Positions 1-13,058 of a stretch of DNA of 64,000 nucleotides are shown in pieces. Under the pieces are notes generated by a model. It was not told where the DNA came from, searched no databases, and worked only from the letters and a program-made list of their open reading frames with translations. Source of the DNA: Calamus simplicifolius (Eukaryota > Streptophyta > Magnoliopsida > Arecales > Arecaceae); assembly GCA_900491605.1 (NCBI GenBank), contig UESW01003832.1:843025-907024 (forward strand), written 5' to 3'. Position numbers and translations under genes: made by a program. Numbering within the stretch: position 1 is the stretch's first letter; each line of letters begins with the position of its first letter.

Positions 1-492
1 TTTAAAACTAGGGTGTCATAAATTTTTTTGAAGGAATGCCTTAATTTTATAACATAATTTTGTAAAAGCTTAAAACTGAATATCGTAATTTTTTTTTAAT
101 TTTATAAAATTATCTTAATATATTTTAATAAATATTATAAATATATAAATCAATAAAAAGAGACGATATGGTCAATATAGAACTTGCTAGATGTACAAAA
201 GACTTTTCTGACTATCGTTATATGCGCGAGTTAGGTTTTGCAAAGGGGTGGAGGGAGAGAGAGAGAGATGAGGATTGTGATGTGGGTTGTTATGTTAGCG
301 CCGTTTTAAAATCCGGACTTTTTAACTTTTGCGGTGTCTCCCGAGTATTTTCGACTGGTAGTGGTAGTCTGGTACTGGTACCGGTACCTCTCTATTGTTG
401 TTGATGCTATTCGTTTTTGGCCGGCGTTTTCGCTCTTTATTGCGTGTTTCCACCCTTTCATGTTTGATGCCTTTGGAGTCACGCTGCCGAAC
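1..492. other. AT-rich intergenic sequence
   Basis: I see no gene here. The first 170 bases are almost pure A/T. The short open frames further on have no recognisable domain, and one ends in a purine-rich simple stretch near 250-270. The stretch ends at the poly-T that marks the tail of a minus-strand LINE. Confidence 0.6.
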
Positions 493-865
493 TTTTTTTT
501 TTTTTTTTTTTATTACAGTGGGCGATCATACAACACTAGGACGAATCAGTCTTAAAATATCAAAATAAAAAATTTACTAAAAATAAAAGAACAAGAATCA
601 TTTTTTTATCTTCAAAAACTCGAATGATGTGCCATGAAAAAGCTACTCAATCGGCAGCCAAATTAGCTTTTCGATAAGTATGATAAATCTGGACATTATG
701 GGCCTCCCTCAATAAAGTCTAAATATCATGTAGGATCGAAATGGTAGGAGCAAGGGAGCCACGATCCTTCATAACCAACGAATAACTATCATGGAGTCTC
801 CCTCGATCTAATCGATTATGAACATGAACAGACTGAACTGCATATGAGATTGGCATGCAGGATAT
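493..865 (-). mobile_element. LINE 3'-end fragment (RNase H tail)
   Basis: On the minus strand this is the last ~370 bases of an L1-type LINE. The poly-A tail shows as poly-T at 493-511. Upstream of it the translation gives the RNase H motif EGDSMIV and a run resembling NVQIYHTYRKANLAAD, both matching the RNase H ends of the four longer LINE copies in this window. The reading frame is broken by at least one shift and several stops, so it is dead. The 5' border near 865 is where similarity to the other copies fades. No target duplication was found. Confidence 0.7.
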
Positions 866-1725
866 TGGCGTTTTTCCTCCATTTTATGCGCCTGGCCGTT
901 AGCATTCACATTTTCTTGTTTTCCCGTGGCTTTCGTTTGATTTTAGCATGATTTCTTTTAGGTTTCCATTTACTTTGCTCCTTTTCTCAATTTGAAAAGA
1001 ATTACAATCAGCCATGCATCGGAGATTTTTTTTTTTTTCATGTAACACCAGAAGTGATGCTTTATAATTTATTAGTTTTCACTTCCTTGGCTGCAGTTAA
1101 GAGGAAAGGATAAAAGAAAACAAATCAACCTCTCAAAATTTAACAAACTACAGGTTTTGCTTCCGTTTCGTCTTTGTTTTCTTGTTTCCCTTCATTTCAA
1201 TATCGTGCTTTGATTTTTTGTGCTGGTGTTGGTATGATTTCTGGTCACAATTCTTGCTTGCTATATTGCCGCTTTAAAAATATGTTGTCTTTTATGTTTT
1301 TGCGTTCTTAAGCGCCTAATTCAAATTAAGAATGAGTAAATTATTTTAATTAATTTGTTGTCTCAGCTATTTAAATTTATTTTATTGTAAAATTTTGCAT
1401 TTACATCACCGACTAAACTATTTTTTGGTTGTTTAATCTTTTTTGTTTTTAAAATTTGCCAATTATTCCCTCCCATTCAATAAGCCAAACAAGAGGAACT
1501 ATGGACATCACTTTATAAATCAGAGCTGGATAAATAATCGTAGGGCCTTTTTTTTAATTGAAAAATGAGGTTAGAAGCTTCAACTTTCATATGAACAATA
1601 ATTCAGATCAATTGTCAGAGCACATGGAATGGCTGCAAGTAGGCATGCATGATAATCTCTTTATAATTCTATTCTTCAGTTCTTTGCTATTTACCTAACC
1701 TAACTCCTGCACATAGCGACGTGGC
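866..1725. other. Intergenic spacer
   Basis: AT-rich sequence with homopolymer runs and no convincing coding frame on either strand. At the right edge (1714-1729) is one arm of a 16-bp inverted repeat whose partner lies at 3831-3846, beyond the next LINE. Confidence 0.5.
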
Positions 1726-3790
1726 TTTTTTTTTTTTTTTTGTATAAACGAATGATTATATCGTCCTAGGATAGGTTACACCTGACATATCACCATACAA
1801 TAATTGAGTAAGGATACTAGGGCAAGGATCACCCTACTTTTAGCTCCAAATACATGAGTGAGAAGCCACTCGGCCTATAATCCAATCAGCAACAGTATTG
1901 GCCTCGCGGTAGATGTGCTAAATATGGACATGACGAGCTTTTCGAGATAGTAGAGCAGATGTCATACATCAAGGAATAGAAGGCAAGAGAGAGCTGGGCT
2001 CCTGCCTGATCTACCGAACAACCATAATAGAATCACCTTCGATGATAATACTTCGGGCTCCCAGGGACTGAATGGCATAAGAAATACAAATCCAAGCTGC
2101 ATGCAGCTCCGCAAGAGGCACAGATAAGTCAAGTAAGCCAAGCCCACCCGCTGTCAGCATTCTGCCATCCACGCCACGAATGACAAAAGCCGCACCAGCA
2201 CATCTGCCACGGACACTCTCATCAAAATTGATTTTAACAAACCCTAGAGGAGGGGGCTCATAGGATATAAAAATCATACGTCGGTTCGCTGCCAAAGCAG
2301 TAGGGGAGACCCGGAGGCTAGGGTTCGATGAATCAGGAGAATCATGATGAAGAGCAACTCAACTGAAAGGGAGATAGCCGTCCTGACAACTCTATCAGAG
2401 GGTACCATCATGTCAGAAAATAGGATCCGGTTCCGGGATAACCAAATCTGATACGCAATGTAAGCCCATAAGGGACCACGCATATTGCTACCCCTCCCAG
2501 TGCCCTGCTTCAACAATCTCAAAAAAGAAATACGGTGGACATCAGTACCAAAGTCCCAAGGACCAGCCCCAGAAATCTGTCAAATCTGTCTAGCCCTAGC
2601 ACAATAGAAGATAGCATGGTCAGACGTCTCCATCTCAAAGCCACATAATGGACACGTAGGCTAGATGCTCAAACCATACCGAGAGAGAAGGAAACAAGTA
2701 GGAAGAACATCCCAAGCCAACTTCCATATAAACAGCCTCACTCTGAGGTGCACAGGAAAGTGCCAAATCCAATCCAGATCCATGGATTGCTGAGGAAGGG
2801 GACAACAAATAGATAGGAGGTCCCTAAGAGGAGCCCGAGAGAAACAAGATCACTTCCACACCCTAGTATTAGAAGTAGCTCCCAGACAAAGAGGAATAGA
2901 GAGAATACGACGGCACAGCTCCTCCCTAAAGAAACTGGACACCCTCGAGACGACCAAGTAGGGCGATCTGTGGAAACTAAATCACTAACCCGTGTGCCAT
3001 GAGGAATATCCGAGCTGACAAAGGTTGGCCAACGAGATAGGGGAAGGTCCGCTATCCATGCATCCTAAATAATATCCATCGAGGTCCCATTTCCAATCAT
3101 CCAAGAGGTGCAGTTCATAATGGCTGGAGCATGCTGACAAACCTCTTTCCAAAAAAGAGTACCCCCGGGTAGACTGAGAAGAAGAGGAAGGGTTTCAGTC
3201 ACCATACTTGGCCCTCATGAATGAGCTCCATAAACAATGCGGGTCAAGAAAAATCTAGATGCATACCTAGCCGTCAACGCCTCTCTCCTGTCGGAAAGCG
3301 ACTGGATGCCAAGCCCACCCTCAGAAATTGGCAAGCAGACAATGTCCCAGGACAAGAGATGAAAACCGTGACCATCCTGCATAGACCCCCGGAAAATCCT
3401 GAAAATAGCGCTCAATCTTCCTCAAGCAAGCCCGGGGGATAGCAGTATTACCTAAAAGATAACTCGGCATAGAAGATAATACCAAACGAATGAGAGTAAT
3501 CTAGCCATCATAGAGAGCTCCGAAACTTACCAACCATCCAAACGATGGCAAATACGCCTCATAAGGTCACTGAAATCTGAACACCGAGGCCGTCTCCTAG
3601 AAATCGGAATCCCCAGATAAGACAACCGATCAGACTGAGCAGTAATACCCAAAATGTTGGAAATAGACCTCTTCAAAGATGGGGGTCCTCGGGCTGAAGT
3701 AAATCACAGATTTGCTAAATTAACTCTCTGATCCGAGGCACACGACAATAGGACTGAAGAACAGTGGCAAAGGTGGAGGCATTACCGGTG
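1726..3790 (-). mobile_element. L1-type LINE, 5'-truncated, with RNase H domain
   Basis: A degenerate LINE reading leftwards, with its poly-A tail at 1726-1741 (poly-T on the plus strand). In order from 3790 down are the end of the reverse transcriptase, the 'thumb' region (FRIFRGSMQDGHGFHLLSWD near 3400), a zf-RVT region with GPLWAYIAYQIWLSRNRI near 2450, and a C-terminal RNase H domain (INFDESVRGR, AELHAAW, IIIEGDSIMV) at 2011-2295. Frames shift between these blocks, so it is a pseudogene. The endonuclease and the RT catalytic core are missing: the 5' break near 3787 falls where the longer copy reads at about 19498. The 3' tail carries the family motif TCCTAGGACGATATAATCAT. Confidence 0.85.
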
Positions 3791-4754
3791 AGCTTTTTCT
3801 TTTTCTTTGCAGGTTATTCAAGGAACCAGCAAAAGCCACGTCGCTACAAATGCATTAGGAGAATGATTTTAATAAATGTTAGAGCTGTTATAACAAATGT
3901 GTTTCAGCCACTCCCATTATATAAATAATAGAAGAAATGACTTATTTTTCGTTATTTTCTATTATATCAGAACATTTATATTATAAATAATGATTACATT
4001 TTTAACTAGAATAATACATAAGTTGAAAATTTTTTTTCAAAATTATCTCTAAAAGTGATTTTTACAATCCAAATTATTGTTTGAACAAAAAAAATGGGAT
4101 TTAAGATAATATTATTAATTTGTTATTACTGTTTACTATTTCTATAACAGCGACCATTTCAATGATTCTTTTGGTACTGAGAACTTAAAAAGTTTTTTTT
4201 AAAAAAAAAACAACAGTTATCACAACCGCTACAACGATCAAAGGAGTGACGACCTCGGCCTGGAGCCCATAATGCATTAAATGGGTTATAAAACAAACCC
4301 CATCAGTCTCGATTCAACAATTGGACAAGAAGAATGATGGGGCTTCCTAAGGTTCAACGCTACCATTCTTTTGTAATTGCGTTCCGCACAGGGTATTTGA
4401 TAGTTGATATGACGCGCGGTTTTTCTCTTGCCCAAATCTCATAATCTAAAAGGCATAAAAAGCAGAAAAAAAAAATTGAAAAATTGCAAGCAAGCTAATA
4501 GCCTTGTTTGAGACATCAATCAAGTACCGATAGCAATTGCAAACAATTACATTCAACAGCCATGTAATTGCTCTTTTGTACTGCACCTTTAATCAAAATT
4601 ATAGTCACCACACAAGCCAGAATCTTGCACAGCGATGAACGGCAGCAGCGATCAACAAACTTCAAATGGTAGCCCAGTACCAGATACCTAACAGTAACGG
4701 ATGCAACGATGTCACCACCAGGAAATAAATATGAAAATATCAACAATACATACG

Positions 4755-4799
<45 letters not shown>

Positions 4800-5138
4800 T
4801 GAAGACAGGAATTAACTGCCGCACCTATAACCTACAATTGCTTTAAACGTTATCGTTAGTCCTCATGGCACCACTCTCCGCAATTTCAATACTAAAAGGT
4901 CTCTCCATGGACAAAAAAATTACATACAAACATGCTATAATGAACTTTACTACAAAACACAAATTGACAAGAGACTGATTCATCCACCACAACCTCGGCT
5001 ACCCTTTCCTTTTCTAATTTGGTCCATTCATCTCAATAGAAAGGTGATTGTGTTGGTAAGAACATAGCTGAAGCCGTTAAAACTTGATAGCAGATCACAT
5101 GCATCAGTAATAGCAATCTAACAGGGCCTGGATGAGTA
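3791..5138. other. 3' flank of the Rab gene
   Basis: No coding region is supported. The part next to 5139 is probably the 3' untranslated region of the minus-strand Rab gene. An (AT)n microsatellite lies at 4758-4796. A 16-bp inverted-repeat arm sits at 3831-3846. The short minus-strand open frame over the AT repeat is spurious. Confidence 0.5.
4758..4796. repeat. (AT)n microsatellite
   Basis: About 19 uninterrupted AT dinucleotides, roughly 350 bases beyond the stop codon of the Rab gene on its 3' side. Confidence 0.95.
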
Positions 5139-8100
5139 TCAGCAGTTGCATCCTCCAGATGATCCCTGTGACTGGGATGGATTCACATTGCTAGCCTTCA
5201 AGTTCACATCAACCAAGTCTTCCTGCTTCGTGGATGAGAGAGTCTCCATTCCCGGCAGTGCAGCAGCAATCTTCCTGAACAATGCCTGAAGAGGAGGCAA
5301 AGCAGTTATTAGTTGCCAGTAGGAAACAAAGAGAATCAGTTTTTTTTAAAAAAAAAAAAAAAAAAGATGCACCAATATGACATGAGAAAAATCCCATCAG
5401 AAAAAGGGGAAACGCTTGGAAAACTGGTAGCTTATAGTTTCCCTTTTGTTCCATACATATCTAGTGACAGTTATTTCCAAGTAGTTAAAAACTGGCGTCT
5501 CCTCCAGCATTTTCTACTACAGGTCCACTGGATCAGATTGGTTCTCAAGAAGAGCACCTAATTGCATGAGCAATCCATATTGCTGCACCAATATCCTTCT
5601 ACAATCAAAATACATCCTTCTCTTATTCAACATAAAGGTCAAGAACTTTAACAAAAACAACAATGAATTGAGAAATTCATATTCCATTTTTGATACATCT
5701 TGATCAGTCAGCACAAATGCTGCAAGCAGATCTCCAAGGCAGTTAAGTGTTGTAGGCAATTAAGAGAGCAGCCAACACCTAGGTTATGCACCTCCTTGCT
5801 TTGGGCGCACACATAGCCAAAGTTAGTGGAAATGTGTTCTCTGATACAAATGCTGGCATCCTAGTCTGCATGCCAGAGTCCACAGAACAGGCAAAAAGCA
5901 ATTTTGTAAGAGAAATGCACCTTTATGTTGAAGCCAGCTTTTGCACTTGTTTCAATGAACATGACACCAAATTCTCGAGCTTTCGCTTCTCCTTCCTCTA
6001 TTGAGACTTGCCTGTTGCATCAACACATAACTATAAACAATTAAATAGTCACCAAATGTAGACGCATTAAAACTCTGCCCTTCGTATGTTCTGCAGGTGA
6101 AAATGTCTCACAGAACAAAACAAGGTGCGTAGAAAATGTAAATGCATGAATCGTGTTGTCCGACAAACACATGATTATATTTCACACACAAGTATCATTT
6201 GATCATATCAGAACATGTAGGAAAAGCTTCAGACAAGTTGAATCATTTTCAGAACTGTTGGGTTATGAATGTTATCACATCAAATGAACACCAAGAGAAT
6301 GTTCAAATGCAGTACTGAATGTGGCTTAGAAACAATGAAGCATTGGAAGAAAGGAGAAACAACAAAACAGCCCTAGGTCTATGAGATAAAATTGATGCAT
6401 AACATCCAGTCCATTGCATCAGCCTACCATGCATATATGCTACTAAAGAAAGCACTGGCTCATTATAATCTCTATCGTCTAATGAACTACAGAAATTACC
6501 CAACACAATGATGATGCATATATCAGCCCTTTCAAGGGGAAACAAGAGCAAATCATCATGTTTGGTTCTTCCAAAAAACTCATCTTGCATGTTGGATCAA
6601 TTGAATTGTGAATAGAAGCAAGGATACACTGAAATCTAAAATCTCAATCATCTGGTAAGAAACATCGGTTAACCCCGCAACACAAATATGCTTCTAGGGA
6701 ACCAACTCAACTCCCAGAGAGGAATGCACGTTTAATTTAGTCTCTTCTACATGCATACAGTGCCGTTTAGTTTAGTCTCACCACATACATATGTATGTAT
6801 AAAGCTCCTGCAATAAAATAAGATAAACAATCATCCCTGTCTTCTCAGGAACTACCACACCATAAGTACCCTAAGAGTCAAAACATAGCTCCCATTGTAA
6901 ATTAGCTATTTCACTCATGACCCAAGCAGTCATGGATTTACACCTCCAAGCTATGTCTAACTCAACTACCATTTCTACCATCCAGATAATTCTAAAAGTA
7001 CTTTTACCAATCCTACGAGTATGGCATGATTTTTTGTTCAATCAATCTTCCCACTCTCATAGACTCCCTTGTTGAAGGAACTCATGATACTGGAAAAGAA
7101 AAAGCAAGGGAGAAATAGCAGAAAGATAAAACCTAGGTGTCACAATGAAAAGATCATCAACTCAAGTAATCGTATAACAAGACAATCATTGATCACCTTT
7201 TGTCAACAAGGTCTGTTTTGTTTCCAACAAGGACAATGATAACATCACTTCCTCTCTCTGTGCGAACCTCTTCGATCCACTTTGAAGTATTTAAGAAAGA
7301 CTGTCGGCCTGCAATTTTTGTTTTTTTAAAAAACAAGCAATCAATTATAAGTTCCCATGTTCAATACAGTGTAATGTACTCACAGGAGAACAGAATATAC
7401 ACTCTCATCTTACATATGAAACTTGTTGGTGTAGGTTCTTAAGTATTTGAAATAAGAGGAAATGGATAAGTAGCATCTCACTACCCAAGATATTTTAAAC
7501 ATTAGAAATGCCTGTTCTAGATCTGAGACAAATTTGCCTGAAAATATAAGTTGATTCTTTAAATGCATTACAGAAGGAAACATACTTGCAACATCATACA
7601 CAATAACAGCAACAGAAGAGTCTCGAATGTAGCTTGGAATTAGGCTCCTAAATCTCTCCTGCCCAGCTGTATCCCTGAGGAGGAAGCAAAGTAAGAGACA
7701 AGAATTGTTCGAAAAAAAGGCTCATAACAGGACACCATACTGTACAGCTGTATAGAATAAAATGCCTAGATTTTCCCATAGCATTTTCCTGTTTATCATT
7801 TTAGAGCCAACCTGTTCACATTATCTTGCATATCTCATATTTAATTTACCAGTTCAATCTTAATCATACTAAGTTGTGGAATTAACACTAAAGTTTCAGA
7901 ACCAAATGTTCAGGTAGTGAAGCTCTGAGTCAATGTTTCAATTATAAAAGTAAACAACACAAATACATAGTCTTTCATGGAACTACTTGCATCTCAAATT
8001 GCTAAGCTTGGCATGTTGAAATATTAACCTGGGGAACTGGAGAAGTAGAGGCCATATCAATTAATTTTATATCAGAATAAAAATTGGACTTTTGATTGAA

Positions 8101-10668
8101 AACTCAAAATGTCAAGTCCGAAATTTTTAGAAATTAAAATATGCTGCTTAAAATTGATATAAAAGTAAAAGATGTTTTAACTTAAGAACTAACAAGACCT
8201 TCATATGTTACAATATCATCTCGAACCAAATTTCATGTGATATCATAGATTGGGCTGGGTGCCCAGCTAATTAACAGATCTTCATGACATAAATGAACCA
8301 AATTAAGAGGAACGACTATGGGATAGAAGAACAAAAGATCTCATAAAGTTTTATAAAATCTCTTTCTAGATATCGAAAACAGAAAAAAGAATCAGGCCAC
8401 AATGCAAAAGAAGGAAACTAAGAACAAAAGGCAATATAATCAACTGAAGGTCTTTTATAATTGAAAGCTAAAAAAATAAGATAATCATAATTTTGATCGA
8501 AAGAATCTAAATGGAAGAATTATGAGGGGTGTAAAGGAGTCAAGGTCAAGCAAGATGGGTCAGCTTGAGCTTGGCTGGATGCTCAACTAGGACAGCTCAA
8601 GCCCCACTGAGATTGCTTGAGCTCAGCTGGATAGAGTCTTGTTTAGCATTGAGAGGTGGTGAAAGAGAGGGGCTGAGGTCACATAGGAGGTGGTGGAGAC
8701 CAAGCAACCAAGGATGATGGACTCGTAGATTAAGCCAAGGGAGCTGGCTTGGAGGATACAAGGACTCTAACAGTGTCAAATGTCGAACAGCAATAGATTT
8801 TCATCAAACAAAGGAAGAAGAGGCAGCAGCGATGGTGATGAGGCTAGGGCAAACAAAGAGGTCAGACTTTGAGATCAATTATAGGGACGCGGTGCAGCTC
8901 AGGTGGACTAAGAATGATAGAGAGCCAAAGAAGGTGGAATCAAGGAAGGGAAGGAAGATGTAGATTTAGGTTCCTTCGAGATAAGAGGATTCACTACAGT
9001 TAGAGTTGGCATCATTCTGACCATGCATCCTTAAAAAATTATAGCTGATCTTAGCCAAGATCAAGGTTGTGGATGTTATAATTTATCTCCAATGGAGTAG
9101 ATTCAAAAGAAGAAGAAAAAAAAAGATGTTGATGTAAATGTCACTAGTTGATAATATACACTTATTTTTATCTTTATAGCTTAATCTAAAGCAGGAAGGG
9201 AAGGAAAAACTAGAGAAGAGATAGGATTCTTTAGAGATTAGAGGATTCGCTAGGGCTAGGGTTGGTGGGCTTCTGGACATATATTCTAAGAAATTCATAG
9301 CACATCTCAGCCATTAGATTGGGATCTGCAGCTGGGAAAACTTGTCTTCAGTATAGTAGATTCAGAAGGAAAACTAGAGAAGAGATAGCATTCTTTAGAG
9401 ATTAGAGGATTAGCTAGGGCTAGTGTTGGTGGGCTTCTGGCCATATATCCTAACAAGTTCATTGCCCATCTCAGCCATTAGATTGGGATCTGCGGCTGGG
9501 AAAACTTGTCTTCAATATAGTAGATTCAGAAGGAAAAAGGAAAATGTTTATATAAATAAGCCATCAGATGGTAATATATACAGTTATTTTTATCTTCATA
9601 TACTCATTTCAAGCCATATCGAATTGAGCACAGGTGAATTGGCTTATCCCATTTTCAGCTCATTTATATTTTTGAGCTCTAAACCCAAGCTCATATTTGT
9701 CTCATAAACCAATCAAGCAGGTCTGATTCAAGCTGAATTTTGAGCCAACTATGATTCAGTTCCATTATGATGGTACTGAATGAAGACCCTAACTAGACTA
9801 ACGCAAATATAAATAGTAAAAAGTTTGAGATAGACAAAATATTGAAGTTCTCTGTAGAAAACATTAAAGCTGTGTGCATAATTAGAGTAATAACATCATG
9901 TATTTTTATGTGAAGACAGAAGCATTTTATATAGACATAACATGCAATGAAGCCATTGCCCTACCAAAGTTGTAGTCTGACAGTTCGATCTTCAAGGTAC
10001 ATAGTCTTAGACAAAAAGTCAATTCCAATTGTAGCCTGTTCACAAAGAATAATAAACAAGTAAAAACATCACATATAATGAATAAAAACAAATATAATAA
10101 AGCAAGTTAATTCTTTTATCTATAAGTGTGGTAGAGCATTGAAACTGTAACAAGAGAAAGAAAAGATAACAAAGACACCAAAAAAAAAAGTTGTACAACA
10201 AACTCCTGCCCTCATTTTCTGGAAATACACAAAGACACATACAATTAACAGTTATAAAGGAAATTTTCTGTTCATCTATAGTGATTTTGTAAAGGGTAGT
10301 TCATGTGTTTACGGATATAAAACCATCATCTAAATTATTTTGAAGATATTAATGAAAACCATATTACAGTTAATTTCTAAAGACTGCACAGCCATGCCAG
10401 GACTTATAAGCAGATTACAGATTAAAGCATGTTAGACAATACTAACATTTAAAATGGTCTATTTTGATGCAAAATTGCATCGTTATTCCATGATATTGTA
10501 TTCTTGGTAAAGAATAGCTTAAAATTTAACAGTCTACATATCCATGAAAAGTAGATATCTGAATAAAGAAAATCATAAGGTGAATAACCAAATTGAGAGG
10601 ATATGCTTATGTTCGTTTGTCTGTACTCTCTTGCATGCTCGCGCATTTGCATGTGTGTGTATGAGAAT

Positions 10669-10703
<35 letters not shown>

Positions 10704-13058
10704 GGGGGGAATTTTGTAGGAGCCAGCATGAAGTATGGGTATGAGATAGGTGGCAGACTGCCTTCTATGGTGAAAAATCTCCTAATTTGATTATGAGAAC
10801 AGATTTCCTAATATGAAATGAAACTAGCTAGATTACTTATAAATCTAGGATTTATTTTAAGAAAGATATTATATCAAGAAGTGTCCCATAGGAGCCATTT
10901 ATGCCATAAGAATGGTTGTTTGTTAAAGGCAAATGGGAGGTTGCTTTCCTAGCTATAACGACCTGCAAGCTTCAAATTACTAATAAGAGGTGGTCCGTGA
11001 AATTAATTTAGGGGAGCTGAGAAAATAATTTAATGGAAGCCACATTACCGTTTTAACTATAATTTGAATAAATTTGTCAGATCCTGGGGGAGCCACAGCC
11101 CCCTCAACTCCTTTCCAAAACTTTTATTCTTATTGATGTAGACTAATGAAATCTGTAGAAAGAAACTGAGAACTTACATCAAAGAAGTCTGATATTTCTT
11201 TTGACATGTTAAGTGAATTTGGCTCCTCTTTGAGAACAATGTAGCTCCACCCCTATTTTCACATCCTATTAAGTAATTCTAAGTCTGCATGTGGAATCAA
11301 GACAAAAATAACTAATTAAACTTGAACCCAACTTGAGTCCAAATTTGAAAACCAAACTTAAGTTTTGATCAGGTCAAGTTACTGGCTTGGGCACAACTAA
11401 ACTTAGGTCACGAAGGGATTCCAAATTCTATAGAACATAGATTACATTTGGTTCAGGCTGGTAGAAAGATTCAAAATGTGGATTACACATTGGTTAAGTT
11501 GGTTAGAAGCTTTTGAAATATGAGATATTTATAGGTCATGTAGCTTAGGAAACTAGTCACAAAGAAAAGGTTTTGTTCAAGGTGGGTTGAGTTGCCTTGG
11601 CCTTAACCAATCCAGACCCAACTCAAATATACCCAATTCAAACTTGTTTTACGTTGACAATTTATTCACTAACCAGACTTGAAACCAACTTGAAAATCTT
11701 CACCCCAAACTTGTGGTTGGGTTACACCAGGTTGAGTTATGTTGGTTTAAGTGACAATCAAGCCAGGTCATGAAGGGAGTCCATGAAATGTCAATTATAT
11801 TTGGCTTGAATTAGGTAAGAAGCTCTAGATCTATGGATTACACATGAGTCATGTCAGTTAGAAAATCTAAAACCATGGGCTAGATATAGATCAATTGGGA
11901 GCCCTATCATGAATAAATGGATTTAGTTCAAGGTGGGGCAAGTTATTGCTGCATTTAAACTTTGCCTTTTACCTTAACTTGAAAATAATTCTTTTCTTAT
12001 ATGTCATGATGCATACCTTTATTTTATTTTTATTTCTCTTTCTTATTTAGTCTGAATTTTATTTTCTGTACTTCATTTTTTTCCAGTCTGCCATGTATCA
12101 TGGAGGTGGTTCACTTGTTCTCCATCATATAGATTTTTTAAATGTGTTTCTTGATGTTTCTCAATATTGAAAATATGTAATGCAGCGTTTAATGTTAAAT
12201 TATGAGAGCCCTAATAGCCCCATCTAGCAAAAATGCTTGTTTATATATAGTCAATCAGGGTTCATCTACTTTTGAATACTTTGTATTCTGCAGAAGCTAA
12301 AACACAACAAATCAATTCTAACTATAATCTTTCTTAATTTCTTTTATACACAATTCCACCTCAAAGAGAATTATCAATTATTACTAACAACAGGAATCTG
12401 GAATGATAATGAGTGTTCATGCCACCAAGACAAAGAAATATAACCAAAAAAATCTCCAAAATAGCATTCAACTCCGCTCAAAACTTGATAGTCCCGTTTA
12501 GCTAATTACGCGCTGGCAATTTCTACCCGGCGGCCGGCGGTTTAAAGAAGAGAAAATGAAATCCAGCTGATGCCATCCCAAGAACGGGCAATTCAAGAGG
12601 TAGATCTGGTACGTGCAATTGTCCACATTTTTTTCTTAAAAAAAATGATATAACGGCCCCAAACGATCCCGAAATACTTGAACAAATCCAACTATAACCA
12701 ATCGGGTAAACCATAAACCAAAAACACAGATCAAAACAGAACAGATCAAACTCGATCCAACGCTTATTAAAAAAACACCAAACCCTAGACGAAAATGCCG
12801 ATTACTAAGTTCTTTCTTTGAAAAAAAAAACCCCATAAGATCCACACTTCCACGTAGCAGAAGAAACTGCGAATAAAATAGAAAAGAAAAAAAATGGGAA
12901 AAGATCAAACCCTAGATCATGGATCGAGGAACGGGATCTACCTGGTAGGTGTTGTCGAACTTATCGTACATGAATCTGGTGATGATGCTGGTCTTCCCCA
13001 CCGATTGATCCCCCAAGAACACCAGCTTGTACTTGGCAAGGGCGGAAACCGGGGCCAT
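5139..13058 (-). CDS. RABH1B: Rab GTPase, RabH1 (Rab6-like), six exons
   Basis: Small GTPase of the Rab6/RabH class. In plants these act at the Golgi in retrograde and post-Golgi vesicle traffic. Exons, all in phase with GT-AG introns: 13058-12942, 10035-9965, 7674-7586, 7308-7197, 6011-5921, 5285-5139 (TGA stop), giving 208 codons, the usual family length. Visible motifs are the P-loop GDQSVGKT (16-23), effector loop YQATIGIDF (38-46), WDTAGQE (63-69), NKTD (122-125) and TSAK (151-154). The tail SSGGCNC ends in CxC, the double-geranylgeranylation signal. The start is fixed by [18 protein letters not shown], typical of RabH1. Introns 1 and 2 are 2.9 and 2.3 kb and hold simple repeats and local duplications. 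No defect is seen, so the gene looks functional. The paralogue letter (b rather than others) is my judgement from recall of the family. Confidence 0.96.
8955..9615. repeat. Local tandem duplication in Rab intron 2
   Basis: A block of about 165 bases (9203-9367) is repeated head to tail at 9368-9533 with only scattered differences; both hold the phrase CTCAGCCATTAGATTGGGAT. A more diverged third copy starts near 8955. The tail after the last copy (9533-9615, with TTATTTTTATCTTCATA) matches the sequence at 9121-9200 before the first. The original unit was therefore about 245 bases and one copy has lost its tail. It resembles no transposon I recognise. Confidence 0.8.
10669..10709. repeat. (GA)n-(G)n simple repeat
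   Basis: About a dozen GA units pass directly into a run of 17 G bases, inside intron 1 of the Rab gene. The G run is the kind of tract that slips in assembly and could form a quadruplex. Confidence 0.95.
11320..11960. repeat. Diverged ~360-bp tandem repeat in Rab intron 1
   Basis: Two halves share an ordered set of phrases: 'cttgaacccaacttga', then a 'ggtcaagtt/ggttgagtt' phrase, then 'aggtcacgaaggga', then 'ggattacacat' followed by 'gttagaa'. The first half runs about 11320-11680 and the second about 11680-11960. The match is diffuse, so the limits are approximate and an old repeat unit is only inferred. Confidence 0.45.

Noticed and set aside
168..555. Two short frames at the left edge
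   Set aside because: They include simple-sequence stretches, overlap in two frames, and run into a LINE poly-T.
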